From: Saccharospirillum salsuginis
GTDB taxonomy: Bacteria > Pseudomonadota > Gammaproteobacteria > Pseudomonadales > Natronospirillaceae
Reading direction: 5' to 3'
Assembly: GCF_014651855.1 (NCBI RefSeq)
Contig: NZ_BMXR01000005.1
Coordinates: 257,471 to 321,470 of the forward strand
Length of the DNA: 64,000 bases
Part shown: positions 38,809-46,681 of the stretch, one piece after another
Layout of the letters: every line of letters starts with the position of its first letter
Position numbering within the stretch: position 1 is the stretch's first letter
The notes under the pieces: generated by a model
Database searches by the model: none
What the model was told of the DNA's origin: nothing
The model's input: only the letters and a program-made list of their open reading frames with translations
Translations under genes and position numbers: made by a program

Positions 38809-38853
38809 CGGTCTGGATCGGTTTTGACCGGTCAGAACCGGTACCGTACCGGT
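38809..38853. promoter_or_regulatory. Helically phased CGGT repeat array (operator or iterons)
   Basis: CGGT begins at 38809, 38819, 38829, 38839 and 38850, giving spacings of 10, 10, 10 and 11 bp. The last three lie within ACCGGT palindromes at 38827, 38837 and 38848. Further CGGT at 38782 and 38793 are also 11 bp apart. It fills the 120-bp divergent gap between the excisionase and the membrane protein gene. One-turn spacing places all sites on the same DNA face, suiting cooperative binding by a repressor or replication protein. Confidence 0.7.
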
Positions 38854-38892
38854 AAAGCATCAGCATTCATGCGGGTTTCAAGGAATTTGGCT

Positions 38893-39888
38893 ATGGATCA
38901 ATCAACGAAAAGTGAAGCGCTATCAGTAGCGGAAACCACTTTCCTAACACTGTCTCAAATTGAAGAAGTGGACCCCGAGTCTCGTCCAATGGAAGTGCTC
39001 CGAGCTCTGATCGACATGACAAGAGAACATGCAGAGCAAGGTGTACCGGAGGATAAAATTAGCTTCACCACTACTGACATTGTCAGCAGAATCAAACGCA
39101 CCAATGATTCGGAAGAAGCCCGGCGTTTTCTCAATCGCCACTTGAAGAAGCTGGAAAACCACTTGGAGGTATATCGGCCTCATCTAGATAGCACACTGAA
39201 TAAATCGGAAAAACGACAGCGACTGCGAATAAAATCTGAAACTCAAGGAAAACGTAAATTCCTCTGCCTGGATACTGAGCCATTGACACCGGAAAACGGC
39301 CCGGTTTCAGCCCCAGTATCAAACCTACATGCAGATTCACCACTAACAATACAATACGAACTGTTCTCAGCTCCTAAACTGAGGGGACTATCAAAGCATC
39401 TCAGTGAATTTGCGATGACCGGACGATTTACATGGTCTATGGCACTGGCTCCAGTAATTATCCTGATATCTTTTATTGCTATGTTTTTGGCAGCGGTGAC
39501 GTTGGGATACCCTAAACAAGCCACTTGGACCATCATCATCGGGATATCCGTATTGTTGCTCACAATAAAACTGATTTGGCCGTTCCTTCAGGCGAGCGAT
39601 ATAGGAATCCATGAATCACCACTCTGGCTATCCCCACAGCTCACAAATCAATCCTATTTGGTAATAGAGCCCTATAGCCCAGACCAGGGATCTAAGAAGG
39701 CTAATAGAGCGATTAGAGTCAAATCGTACACAGGCACTTGTCCGATATGCGGCGGAAAAATCTACGTGGAACCGGGTCGTCGCTCCCAGGGGATGAAAGG
39801 ACGGATTGTCGGTAAATGCCGGTACAGCCCAGAGCATGTATTCACCTTCGATCACATGACGTTATCAGGACGATATGCTCTGAGCTAA
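38893..39888 (+). CDS. Membrane protein with winged-helix-like N terminus and zinc ribbon
   Basis: 331 residues, not recognised as a named family. Residues about 30-110 look like a winged-helix domain (ISFTTTDIVSRIKRTNDSEEARRFLNRHLKKL). Two hydrophobic helices follow at roughly 190-240 (WSMALAPVIILISFIAMFLA and TIIIGISVLLLTIKLIW). The C terminus has a CPICGG knuckle and a later Cys in GKCRYSPEHVF, probably a zinc ribbon. The start at 38893 follows AAGGA. It is the only right-going gene of the element and may be cargo or a signalling regulator. Confidence 0.7.
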   Translation: MDQSTKSEALSVAETTFLTLSQIEEVDPESRPMEVLRALIDMTREHAEQGVPEDKISFTTTDIVSRIKRTNDSEEARRFLNRHLKKLENHLEVYRPHLDSTLNKSEKRQRLRIKSETQGKRKFLCLDTEPLTPENGPVSAPVSNLHADSPLTIQYELFSAPKLRGLSKHLSEFAMTGRFTWSMALAPVIILISFIAMFLAAVTLGYPKQATWTIIIGISVLLLTIKLIWPFLQASDIGIHESPLWLSPQLTNQSYLVIEPYSPDQGSKKANRAIRVKSYTGTCPICGGKIYVEPGRRSQGMKGRIVGKCRYSPEHVFTFDHMTLSGRYALS

Positions 39889-39913
39889 ACAGATTGTTAA
39901 AGAGCGGGTAGGT

Positions 39914-40570
39914 TCAATCGCGTACTTCGTAGGCCTGCCAAATAGGTTCAGAAAGCGGGTCCAATAACTGTTCCTCGAAAACCAGGTTGCCCGATCGATC
40001 ATAGACCCGCCCCTTCACATACACTTTAAACTGAGACTCCATGTCGAGCGTTCCGGCGCTCTCTTGCTCGATGAGATCTGCCATACGGACACCTGAAGAG
40101 TTTTCCGGAGCCCTGTACGAAACCCCCGTGATTTCGAATACAGGTGCTTCCAACATCCAGTTGCTGGTCAGGCACTGCATGGAAACCAGTCTTTCGTGGT
40201 ACCTGTTCATAAGCTGCTCCACGGTTTGGCCGCCTCTCAACTTGTTGGCCATATCATTTACTCCTTGATCTACGGGTGATATCCACCCTTTTGTTGAAAC
40301 ACTGTCGATAGACAAAATCTTGGAAGGTTCGCCTTCTCTATAGCATGAAAATCGGCCTGTGCTGCCCTCGAATCGAGGACTAGAGGTGCGGACTTTATTA
40401 CCTTCGGCGTCTTCTTCCAGGTGTAGCCAACCCGTGACACACGCCCTCGATGGACCTTCGTACTCAGCATAAGCCCAGGAAGCAATCCAAAATGGAAACC
40501 GACACCCCGAGGCGATGTAGAGCTCCATGGGAGAAAATGAGTCTTCCCAGTCCTGAACGGCCTCAATCAT
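39914..40570 (-). CDS. Protein of unknown function, element cargo
   Basis: 218 residues, soluble, acidic, with no signal peptide or membrane helix. It mixes short aromatic-rich strands (FPFWIASWAYAEYEGPSRAC, GWLHLEEDAEG) with a central helix (MANKLRGGQTVEQLMNRYHERL). No motif is recognised. The start overlaps the previous gene by 8 bp, so both are in one transcript with the replication gene upstream. A phage tail, immunity or structural role cannot be distinguished. Confidence 0.7.
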   Translation of the reverse strand: MIEAVQDWEDSFSPMELYIASGCRFPFWIASWAYAEYEGPSRACVTGWLHLEEDAEGNKVRTSSPRFEGSTGRFSCYREGEPSKILSIDSVSTKGWISPVDQGVNDMANKLRGGQTVEQLMNRYHERLVSMQCLTSNWMLEAPVFEITGVSYRAPENSSGVRMADLIEQESAGTLDMESQFKVYVKGRVYDRSGNLVFEEQLLDPLSEPIWQAYEVRD

Positions 40571-40808
40571 CGACTACCTCAAACTTGGCTGAGAACTCAT
40601 GCCGCGTATACTGCTCTACTCCTCCACCGATTTTGATGACAAGTTCCACTTCATCATTGAGGGTCAGTACACCCACGATGAGCCCCAACTCCATCAACTG
40701 GTAGCGTTCGCTTGCGGGTTTGGACTTGTCCGCAACCGGGTAATTCAGGTAGGTCACCGCGTCTTGTATGGTGAATCCGTTCATGGGTATTTCAGTGATC
40801 TGTGCCAT
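40563..40808 (-). CDS. Small protein of unknown function
   Basis: 81 residues, starting MAQITEIPMNGFTIQDAVTYL and ending in a beta-rich part (GLIVGVLTLNDEVELVIKIG). No known domain seen. It lies 23 bp after the replication gene and overlaps the next gene by 8 bp, which supports translation as part of a three-gene transcript. Confidence 0.65.
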   Translation of the reverse strand: MAQITEIPMNGFTIQDAVTYLNYPVADKSKPASERYQLMELGLIVGVLTLNDEVELVIKIGGGVEQYTRHEFSAKFEVVDD

Positions 40809-40831
40809 TCTGGCTGTCCCCGTACAGTTAT

Positions 40832-42298
40832 TTACACAAGTCCAAGATTGCCCCTGAAACTGACAGGGTTGTCGGCCTGCCGGCCGACAAGCCCTATCAC
40901 TTTCAGGGGCTCAAATTGGGTACCCAACCAATGCCGTACCCGAGTCGGCATTCGAAATAGGCCGCTGCAGACGCCTATGACTTTGCCGTCCAGAGGCTCG
41001 CCGTACCGATTGAATTGTGAGGTCACTATTTCGCCGGTATAACGATTGACGGTCTCTGTATGGGCCTTCATCAACTCCACACCCAGTCCGTCACCGCCGA
41101 CTTGAGGTTTTTGCATGGCCTCCATAAATCCGAACCAGTCGCCCCGGTCGGCCGCCTCAACAGCTGTGCCCAGGGCACCGCCACCGCCACTCGCTCCCAT
41201 TAACCGTCGCAATTCACGCCATACGCCCACTGGTGGAGTGCCCATAAACTGGAATTGGCGAATACGCCAGGTGCTAGCCCATGCCCGAATCCGTGTTGGT
41301 GTGTCCTTGAGAGGCTGACCGGTTTGGTCTGTATTGAGGTGGGCGCCGTCGATGTTTTTTGAGACGTATTTGGCGACATAGCCCGCCGCACTGCCCCGGG
41401 CAGGGTCTATATCCACAATTTTCAGGCGATGTTTGAGTAGGTCGGCCCTGGCTGAATCTTTCAGGGTGTAGTGCTCGAAAACATGCTTTATCGCGGTCTC
41501 TGTCCCCGTGGGAGTAAACAGCATCAAGTGCCAATGCGGGCATCCGTCGTGGTGAGGTTCGACGACTCGGAGGCCGAATGGGCGAAGGTTATCTCGATGA
41601 AGCTTGGCGCGAATCTGAGCCCAGAGCTTCATGAGATGGTCATTTCCATCCTTGGGCGTACTGCCATTGAATCGAGGATTCCTGTGCCCTTTCTTATAGG
41701 AGGCATGGTATTCAGACGGTAGGGTGAGGGTCACGAAGAGGCCGCTGTACCCATGCGCCTGGGCGTATTCCTCCATACCCCGAACTCGAGTCATCATCTC
41801 AGCGCGCCGCACGGCTGGATTGGCAACCGTACTTCTCCAGACTTCCGCCAGTGACACCCGTTCACCATCCTCACTTTCGAGGAAAGTCCGTTCCAGATGT
41901 TCTTGGCTGAGTTGCTGGGATCGGAGGTATTCGTTGTGGATGTGCTGGGAGAGGTAGGCACTACGTCCGTCTCGGACCTGGCCCCGGTGCCGGTAAGCAT
42001 TATCGACTGCTTGGCGGAAGTAGCGGTCCAATCGGGTTCGCCACCAATTGGGCTCAGCCAACCGCTGGGCACATCCTTTCACTGTGCGCCCCTGGGTGGC
42101 TGTTGGCGGGGTAAGCTCTAAAAAGGTGGCCACCTGGGACCCGACTTGAAGGGCTTGATCTGGATTTGAGCTCTGTATCAGAAGGCGCTGAACAAACCGG
42201 GCCAGGATCGCTGCCATCAGCTTGATGGTCGAGACGTCCTCAAGGCTTGTGCCTAAATTGTGCCATTCTGGAGACCCATGGAGACGTTTCGAGACCAC
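40832..42298 (-). CDS. HUH replication initiator, P2 gpA-like
   Basis: 488 residues. The rolling-circle motifs are in order: FVTLTLPSEYH (about 188-198), HUH motif HWH (255-257) in CPHWHLMLF, and the two-tyrosine motif YVAKYVSKN (Tyr307, Tyr311), as in phage P2 protein A. Flanking family segments ANPAVRRAEMMTRVRGMEEYA and VVEPHHDGCPHWH agree. It is shorter than P2 gpA (about 760 residues), lacking much of its N-terminal part. GTG start. It begins 84 bp inside the attachment site. Confidence 0.92.
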   Translation of the reverse strand: MVSKRLHGSPEWHNLGTSLEDVSTIKLMAAILARFVQRLLIQSSNPDQALQVGSQVATFLELTPPTATQGRTVKGCAQRLAEPNWWRTRLDRYFRQAVDNAYRHRGQVRDGRSAYLSQHIHNEYLRSQQLSQEHLERTFLESEDGERVSLAEVWRSTVANPAVRRAEMMTRVRGMEEYAQAHGYSGLFVTLTLPSEYHASYKKGHRNPRFNGSTPKDGNDHLMKLWAQIRAKLHRDNLRPFGLRVVEPHHDGCPHWHLMLFTPTGTETAIKHVFEHYTLKDSARADLLKHRLKIVDIDPARGSAAGYVAKYVSKNIDGAHLNTDQTGQPLKDTPTRIRAWASTWRIRQFQFMGTPPVGVWRELRRLMGASGGGGALGTAVEAADRGDWFGFMEAMQKPQVGGDGLGVELMKAHTETVNRYTGEIVTSQFNRYGEPLDGKVIGVCSGLFRMPTRVRHWLGTQFEPLKVIGLVGRQADNPVSFRGNLGLV

Positions 42299-42354
42299 TT
42301 GGCAAAATTGCCCTCGGGTCTGAAAGCCGCATGGTAGAGCGGTGGGGAGGGGTC

Positions 42355-42376
42355 GGGGCTGGTTTTCACCAGCCCC
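42355..42376. terminator. Element-supplied hairpin after ssrA
   Basis: Perfect inverted repeat GGGGCTGG / CCAGCCCC with a TTTTCA loop, 6 bp from the ssrA 3' end and inside the element. There is no T-tract on the ssrA strand. It could protect or define the ssrA 3' end in place of the displaced terminator. Confidence 0.5.
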
Positions 42377-42381
42377 GGAAT

Positions 42382-42406
42382 TGGTGGAGGCGGCGGGAAT
42401 CGAACC
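42382..42406. other. Attachment site at the ssrA 3' end
   Basis: The 25-bp sequence shared with 36464-36488. It comprises the ssrA CCA end, the acceptor strand and part of the T arm, the usual target of tyrosine integrases. Integration restores an intact ssrA. Confidence 0.9.
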
Positions 42407-42769
42407 CGCGTCCGCGAGCTCTCCACTCTCGGTCCTACATGCTTAGTCACTTCTTTGTTTTACCCTTGCCGTTACCGAAGGACAGGTGCGACTCGGGGAG
42501 CCTGGAATTTAAGATTTAACAGCTCCGGCCCAGACAACCTTCACTGCGATCCTGAATTTTTGACAGTCAGTAGAGCCGTTCAGGCACAGCCCAGTGACCG
42601 CCGGACCGGTTAAGGGGTCCAGTTTTGAGGGGTTTACGCCGCTAGAGCGTAGCCCTCGTAGTTGTCATCGTTTGCAACTATTGGTTTGCAGCTTTGGTTT
42701 TACGAGATTGGCTGCCATCTCGGCATGCACCTTGAGCTTTGTAACCCACGTCGAAGCCATGTCGCCCCC
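42382..42769 (-). ncRNA. ssrA: Transfer-messenger RNA (tmRNA)
   Basis: 388 nt. The 5' end GGGGGCG pairs over seven bases (one G-U) with CGCCTCC before the 3' ACCA. The T arm GGGTTCGATTCCC is intact. The resume region GCAAACGATGACAACTACG starts a tag reading ANDDNYEGYALAA, then TAA. With SmpB and alanyl charging it rescues stalled ribosomes and marks proteins for degradation. It lies 132 bp downstream of smpB; a weak promoter (TTGATG, 17 bp, TGTACA) is visible in the gap. Confidence 0.97.
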
Positions 42770-42901
42770 GTAAAACGGGGTGGTTCTCGGTGTTTCTAAA
42801 GCCGGTACCTTGTACAGTCTACCCAATACAATTCATCAAATAAGGGCGCTGGTTTAAATATCAACCCCCTCTATCTGATGGCGCAGTATAACAGGTTCTG
42901 C

Positions 42902-43387
42902 CTATTGGTTATAGGCCTTGAGCACGCGCTGCTTCTGGCGGTTCCAGTCCCGTTCCTTCATGGTGGCGCGTTTGTCGTGCAGCTTCTTGCCTTTTACCAG
43001 GCAGATGTCCGCCTTGACCTTGTTCTTTTTCCAGTACAAGGCAAAGCACACGGCTGTATAGCCTTCCATTTCGGCCTGTCGGGCCAGCTTGTCGATCTCG
43101 CGGCGGTGCATCAACAGTTTCCGCGAGCGGGTCGGGTCGGCCACGACGTGGGTTGAAGCGGTGTTCAACGGGGTGAAGTGGGCGCCCACCAGCCAGGCTT
43201 CATTGTTCTTGAAGATGACGTAGCTGTCGACGAGCTGGGCCTTGCCGGCTCTCAGGCTTTTGACTTCCCAGCCCATCAACTCCAGGCCCGCCTCATACTT
43301 ATCGATGATCTGATATTCGTGGCGCGCCTTTTTGTTTTTGGCGATGGTACTGTCCCCGGGTTGGGGTTTTTTCTTGGGTTTACTCAT
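42902..43387 (-). CDS. smpB: SsrA-binding protein SmpB
   Basis: 161-residue beta-barrel protein required for tmRNA to enter the ribosome. Full length, with N-terminal [19 protein letters not shown], the core [14 protein letters not shown] and [12 protein letters not shown], and the basic C-terminal tail [16 protein letters not shown] that fills the decoding centre. Adjacent to ssrA as in many bacteria. Confidence 0.98.
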   Translation of the reverse strand: MSKPKKKPQPGDSTIAKNKKARHEYQIIDKYEAGLELMGWEVKSLRAGKAQLVDSYVIFKNNEAWLVGAHFTPLNTASTHVVADPTRSRKLLMHRREIDKLARQAEMEGYTAVCFALYWKKNKVKADICLVKGKKLHDKRATMKERDWNRQKQRVLKAYNQ

Positions 43388-43540
43388 GGCGCGCGATTAT
43401 ACAGGGGGGATTGAGGGCAGGGCCAGTGCTGTTTATAGGGGAATTGACCGGTGGTTGGGGTGGTGCAAGGCTAAGTTGCACGATTCGAGCTGGCCGGTTG
43501 GTCAAATATCGGCACAATCTGGATTTGGAGGCTGGAATCC

Positions 43541-43654
43541 GTACTGGGACCCGGGCGCGCTCTTCCGGGGACCGCCGTGAATACGTCCATGTAGGCTTAA
43601 CTTCGGCATCCATGCCTCAGATGTCCCCTACAGAGCACCCCCGGTCCCCAGTAC
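43541..43654. repeat. Nested palindrome family, copy C
   Basis: Outer arms GTACTGGGACCCGGG.. and ..CCGGTCCCCAGTAC pair over about 22 bases with a few mismatches. Core TGAATACGTCCATGTAGGC, then the hairpin GGCATCCATGCC. Same orientation as copy A. It sits between divergent smpB and lrgA, where no transcript needs to end. The rest of the 365-bp gap shows only the lrgA ribosome site AGGAG. Confidence 0.85.
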
Positions 43655-43752
43655 TGGTCTTTCTCGTCAAGGCCGAAACTTCGAAGATTCTGGTGGCCAC
43701 TAATAAGTATTGGTTGGTCTGACGAACTACCTTTTTTACTTCAGGAGACAAG

Positions 43753-44094
43753 ATGGTCTTTGGTTTTTTCATCCTAATCACCTACTGGCTGGCCGGTGAG
43801 GCGTTGAGTCAGTGGATCGGCTGGCCCATTCCCGGGAATGTGGTGGGGCTGGTGTTGTTGTGGGGCACGCTGACGGTGTTGAAAAAAGTACCCAAAGGGC
43901 TGGCGGATGCGAGCTCGGGGTTGTTGCGGTATTTGACCTTGCTGTTCGTGCCGGCCGGTGTGGGGTTGATTGAGCATTGGGACCGGTTGATGGCGAACGG
44001 GTTGTGGATGTTGTTGATCATCGCGGTGAGTACGGTGTCGGCGGCGTTGGCGATGATTGGTTTGTTCAAACTGTTTCGGGTGGAGAGACGATGA
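43753..44094 (+). CDS. CidA/LrgA holin-like protein
   Basis: 113 residues with four hydrophobic helices and the family segment GWPIPGNVVGLVLLWGTL followed by LFVPAGVGLIEHWDRL. CidA/LrgA proteins form membrane oligomers affecting murein hydrolase activity and by-product export. AGGAG ribosome site. It overlaps the LrgB gene by 4 bp. Confidence 0.9.
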   Translation: MVFGFFILITYWLAGEALSQWIGWPIPGNVVGLVLLWGTLTVLKKVPKGLADASSGLLRYLTLLFVPAGVGLIEHWDRLMANGLWMLLIIAVSTVSAALAMIGLFKLFRVERR

Positions 44095-44801
44095 ACGTCA
44101 GTGTGCAGATGTTGTTGGCCCTGAGTCTGACTATCGGGGTCTATTTGTTGGCGGAGCAGTTGTATATCCGGGCCGGTCGGACGTCGTTGCTGCATCCGGT
44201 GATTGTGAGCATTTTTACGTTGATGGGAGTCATCACGCTGCTCGGGTGGGAGTATCCGGAGTATCAGCGCGATACGCAGTTTATTCATTTCCTGTTGGGG
44301 CCGGCGACGGTGGCGTTGGCGGTGCCGTTGCATGAGAACATGGCGCTGATCCGGAAGATGGCGTTGCCGTTGATGGTGGCCTGTGTGACCGGGGCGCTGG
44401 TGGCGGCCGGCAGTGCGGTGGTGTTGTCGGCGCTGTGGACCGGGGATGAGGTTCTGGCGTTGAGCATGAGCGCGAAGTCGATTACGACGCCGATCGCCAT
44501 TGGTATGGCGGACAGTCTTGGCGGTAGTGGGTCGCTGGCGGCTGGGTTGGTGTTGTTGACCGGGGCTGTGGGTACGCTGCTGTTGCCGACGCTGATGCGG
44601 TGGTGTCGGTTGCACGATGATGCCCTGCACGGCTTTGTGTTGGGGGTTACGGCGCATGGGTTCGGGACGGCGCAGGCGTTCGAGCGGTCGTTTACCTGTG
44701 GGGCGTTCGCCGGGTTGGCGATGAGTCTGACCGGGGTGGTGAGTGCGTTTTTGGTGCCGCCTTTGGTGCCCTTTTGGGTTGGGTGTGAGTGGGTTGGGTG
44801 A
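44091..44801 (+). CDS. LrgB-family membrane protein
   Basis: 236-residue partner of the CidA/LrgA protein, with about seven hydrophobic helices. Family segments LLGPATVALAVPL, SAKSITTPIAIGMADSLGG and GVTAHGFGTAQAFE are present. The ATG overlaps the preceding TGA. Related plant and bacterial proteins transport glycolate or similar carboxylates. No LysR-type regulator is adjacent. Confidence 0.92.
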   Translation: MNVSVQMLLALSLTIGVYLLAEQLYIRAGRTSLLHPVIVSIFTLMGVITLLGWEYPEYQRDTQFIHFLLGPATVALAVPLHENMALIRKMALPLMVACVTGALVAAGSAVVLSALWTGDEVLALSMSAKSITTPIAIGMADSLGGSGSLAAGLVLLTGAVGTLLLPTLMRWCRLHDDALHGFVLGVTAHGFGTAQAFERSFTCGAFAGLAMSLTGVVSAFLVPPLVPFWVGCEWVG

Positions 44802-44846
44802 TGGTGTGCCGAGTGATGGCGGTTGGTGGTTCCGGTCTGCCATTTG

Positions 44847-44870
44847 TCGCGCAGAGGCCTGCGCTCCTAC
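44847..44870. repeat. REP-like palindrome, GTAGGAGC family
   Basis: On the minus strand it begins GTAGGAGCGCAGGCC and folds as a short hairpin. Next to it GGTGGGC / GCCCACC (about 44878-44894) forms a second small hairpin. Both lie between the convergent LrgB and astE genes and may end either transcript. Confidence 0.65.
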
Positions 44871-44901
44871 GGTGTTGGTGGGCGGTGCCCACCCTACTTT
44901 G

Positions 44902-45903
44902 CTATTTAGCTTTTAGCATCAGGCCGGCTCTGTGGCCTACCGGGACTTTGGGGTTCGGGAAGACGATGTATTCGGGTTCGTCGCCGACGCGGTATTCTTC
45001 GTCGCCGTCCCGCCAGATCAGGGTGCCCGGGGCGTATTCGGTAAAATTCAGGGCGTCGTCCGGAATGAAGAATTCCCAGTTGTCGCTGGTCACGGTGATG
45101 GCGTGGCAGACTTCAAATTCGGTGACGTTACGCTTGGGTTTGTTCGGCAGCGGTTCGCCGGCGATGAGGTCGCGCAGGGCGTGGTCGATGCCGGTGTACC
45201 GGCCCAGGTCGTTTTCGCCGAAGGGTTTCACCTGGCCGAGTTCGAGGGTGAAGCTTTCGGCGTGTTGCTTCAACGAGGTGAAAGAGGAGAAGGTGGTGGC
45301 CTCTTTCTGCTGCAGCAGGACGGTGTCGATGTCGGCACGGGCGAGAAAGGCTTTCTGCTCGGCCGGCAGGGTCCGTCCAGCGACAAAGGGGTAGACACCG
45401 AAGCGCTCGCGCTGGCTGCCGCGAATGGCGGTGTGCAGGTCATAGTGGTAGCGTTTGTCGACGGTGGTCGGTTCCTCGGCGAAGAAGTTGGCCACGTAGG
45501 CTTCCAGCTTGGCGGCGCGCTTCACTTCTTTCAGGTTCGTATCGTAGTTCTGCCAATCGCCGGCGAACAGCCGGTTCATGTTCACATCGACAAAGCGTTC
45601 GGCGATGTTCATGGCCCAGGGGTTGCCCATGATGAACAACACCCGTTGACCCGCTTTCAGTTCTTCATCAAGCAAGTCGCGCACGATGTCGCGTACGATC
45701 TCGATGGGGGCGGTTTCATTGCCATGGACAGCGCAGGAAATCACCAGCGAGGTATCACTCGGGATCCTGGGTTCGATGCGCAGCACGCCACAGTCATGAA
45801 GGGTCACTTCAGTGCCGGCGGAGAGGACCTCGAAGCTTGGTTCGACGCCTTCATCGGCGGTGGCGAGCGTGTGTTTCAGAAAATCGTCGTGGGGGCCAAA
45901 CAT
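44902..45903 (-). CDS. astE: Succinylglutamate desuccinylase
   Basis: 333 residues. Zinc-dependent last enzyme of the arginine succinyltransferase pathway, releasing glutamate and succinate. Zinc ligands in SCAVHGNETAPIEI and DLHTAIRG, and the active-site Glu in FTLELGQVKPFG, are present. Gene order after the arginine transporter genes supports the role. The other ast genes are not in the window. Confidence 0.95.
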   Translation of the reverse strand: MFGPHDDFLKHTLATADEGVEPSFEVLSAGTEVTLHDCGVLRIEPRIPSDTSLVISCAVHGNETAPIEIVRDIVRDLLDEELKAGQRVLFIMGNPWAMNIAERFVDVNMNRLFAGDWQNYDTNLKEVKRAAKLEAYVANFFAEEPTTVDKRYHYDLHTAIRGSQRERFGVYPFVAGRTLPAEQKAFLARADIDTVLLQQKEATTFSSFTSLKQHAESFTLELGQVKPFGENDLGRYTGIDHALRDLIAGEPLPNKPKRNVTEFEVCHAITVTSDNWEFFIPDDALNFTEYAPGTLIWRDGDEEYRVGDEPEYIVFPNPKVPVGHRAGLMLKAK

Positions 45904-45961
45904 TCAGGCGGGTTCCGTTCTAACGTGACGTCGGCCGGGGAGCCCCCGGCCGAGGAAGGGT

Positions 45962-46675
45962 TCAACGTGGCTGCAGATGCGCCAGCATGTGTTTTTCGAT
46001 CTTTTTGAAGATACCCAGTATGCCGAAGGTCAGCACCAGGTAGATGCAACCAACGAAGATAAAGGCCGGGAACGGCGCATAGAACTGGGCATAAATGTTC
46101 CGGGCTGCACCGAGCAGGTCGATGATGGTTACGACCGAGGCGATGGCGCTGGCATGCAGCATGAAAATGACTTCGTTGCTGTAGGCCGGAATGGCACGAC
46201 GGAAGGCACTGGGCAATACGATGCGCCGGGTGCGTTTCCACCAGCCCATGCCATAGGCTTTGGCGGCTTCGATTTCGCCGGCCGGGGTGGCGACAATGGC
46301 GCCCCGGAATATCTCGGTGGTATAGGCCGCCGTGTTCAGCACGAAGGCGATCAGGGCCGGGTAGAAGGCGCCTTCGAAGATTACCCACCAGATGGATTCC
46401 TGAATACCCTCGATCAGGGTCACGCCGTAGTAGATCATATACAGCTGAATCAGCAGCGGTGTACCGCGAAATACATAGGTGAACAGCCAGACCGGGCCGT
46501 TGATCCAGACCTTGGACGAGGTCCGCATCAGCGCCAGGGGTACGGCCAGAACCCCGCCGATCAGCAGCGCCAGGAACACCAGTTGCACCGTGGTGACCAG
46601 GCCGCCCCAGTATTGCAGCAGCGTACGGGGGGTAAAAATGTCGTTGTTTTCGAGCAGTGCGATCAAAGCGTCCAT
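45962..46675 (-). CDS. Arginine/ornithine ABC transporter permease, HisM/AotM-like
   Basis: 237-residue inner-membrane permease with five or six helices and the ATPase-contact loop EIEAAKAYGMGWWKRTRRIVLP. Pairs with the permease upstream (6-bp gap) to form the channel. The symbol aotM would fit the context, although histidine or lysine transport is equally possible from sequence alone. Confidence 0.92.
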   Translation of the reverse strand: MDALIALLENNDIFTPRTLLQYWGGLVTTVQLVFLALLIGGVLAVPLALMRTSSKVWINGPVWLFTYVFRGTPLLIQLYMIYYGVTLIEGIQESIWWVIFEGAFYPALIAFVLNTAAYTTEIFRGAIVATPAGEIEAAKAYGMGWWKRTRRIVLPSAFRRAIPAYSNEVIFMLHASAIASVVTIIDLLGAARNIYAQFYAPFPAFIFVGCIYLVLTFGILGIFKKIEKHMLAHLQPR

Positions 46676-46681
46676 AGTACC

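Larger units (their letters stand above)
36464..42406. mobile_element. Integrative element in the 3' end of ssrA, about 5.9 kb
   Basis: Bounded by the 25-bp direct repeats. From left to right it holds a putative toxin, a Panacea antitoxin, a tyrosine integrase, an excisionase-like gene, a phased-repeat control region, a membrane protein with DNA-binding-like and zinc-ribbon parts, two unknown genes and a HUH replication protein. The left 3.4 kb is visibly AT-rich compared with the chromosome, while the replication gene is GC-rich, so the element is a mosaic. There are no capsid or conjugation genes; it may be a phage satellite or an integrating plasmid-like element that depends on a helper. 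Confidence 0.92.

Noticed and set aside
42247..42519. Frames over the tmRNA 3' half
   Set aside because: Known artefact of translating ssrA; the RNA gene explains the sequence.
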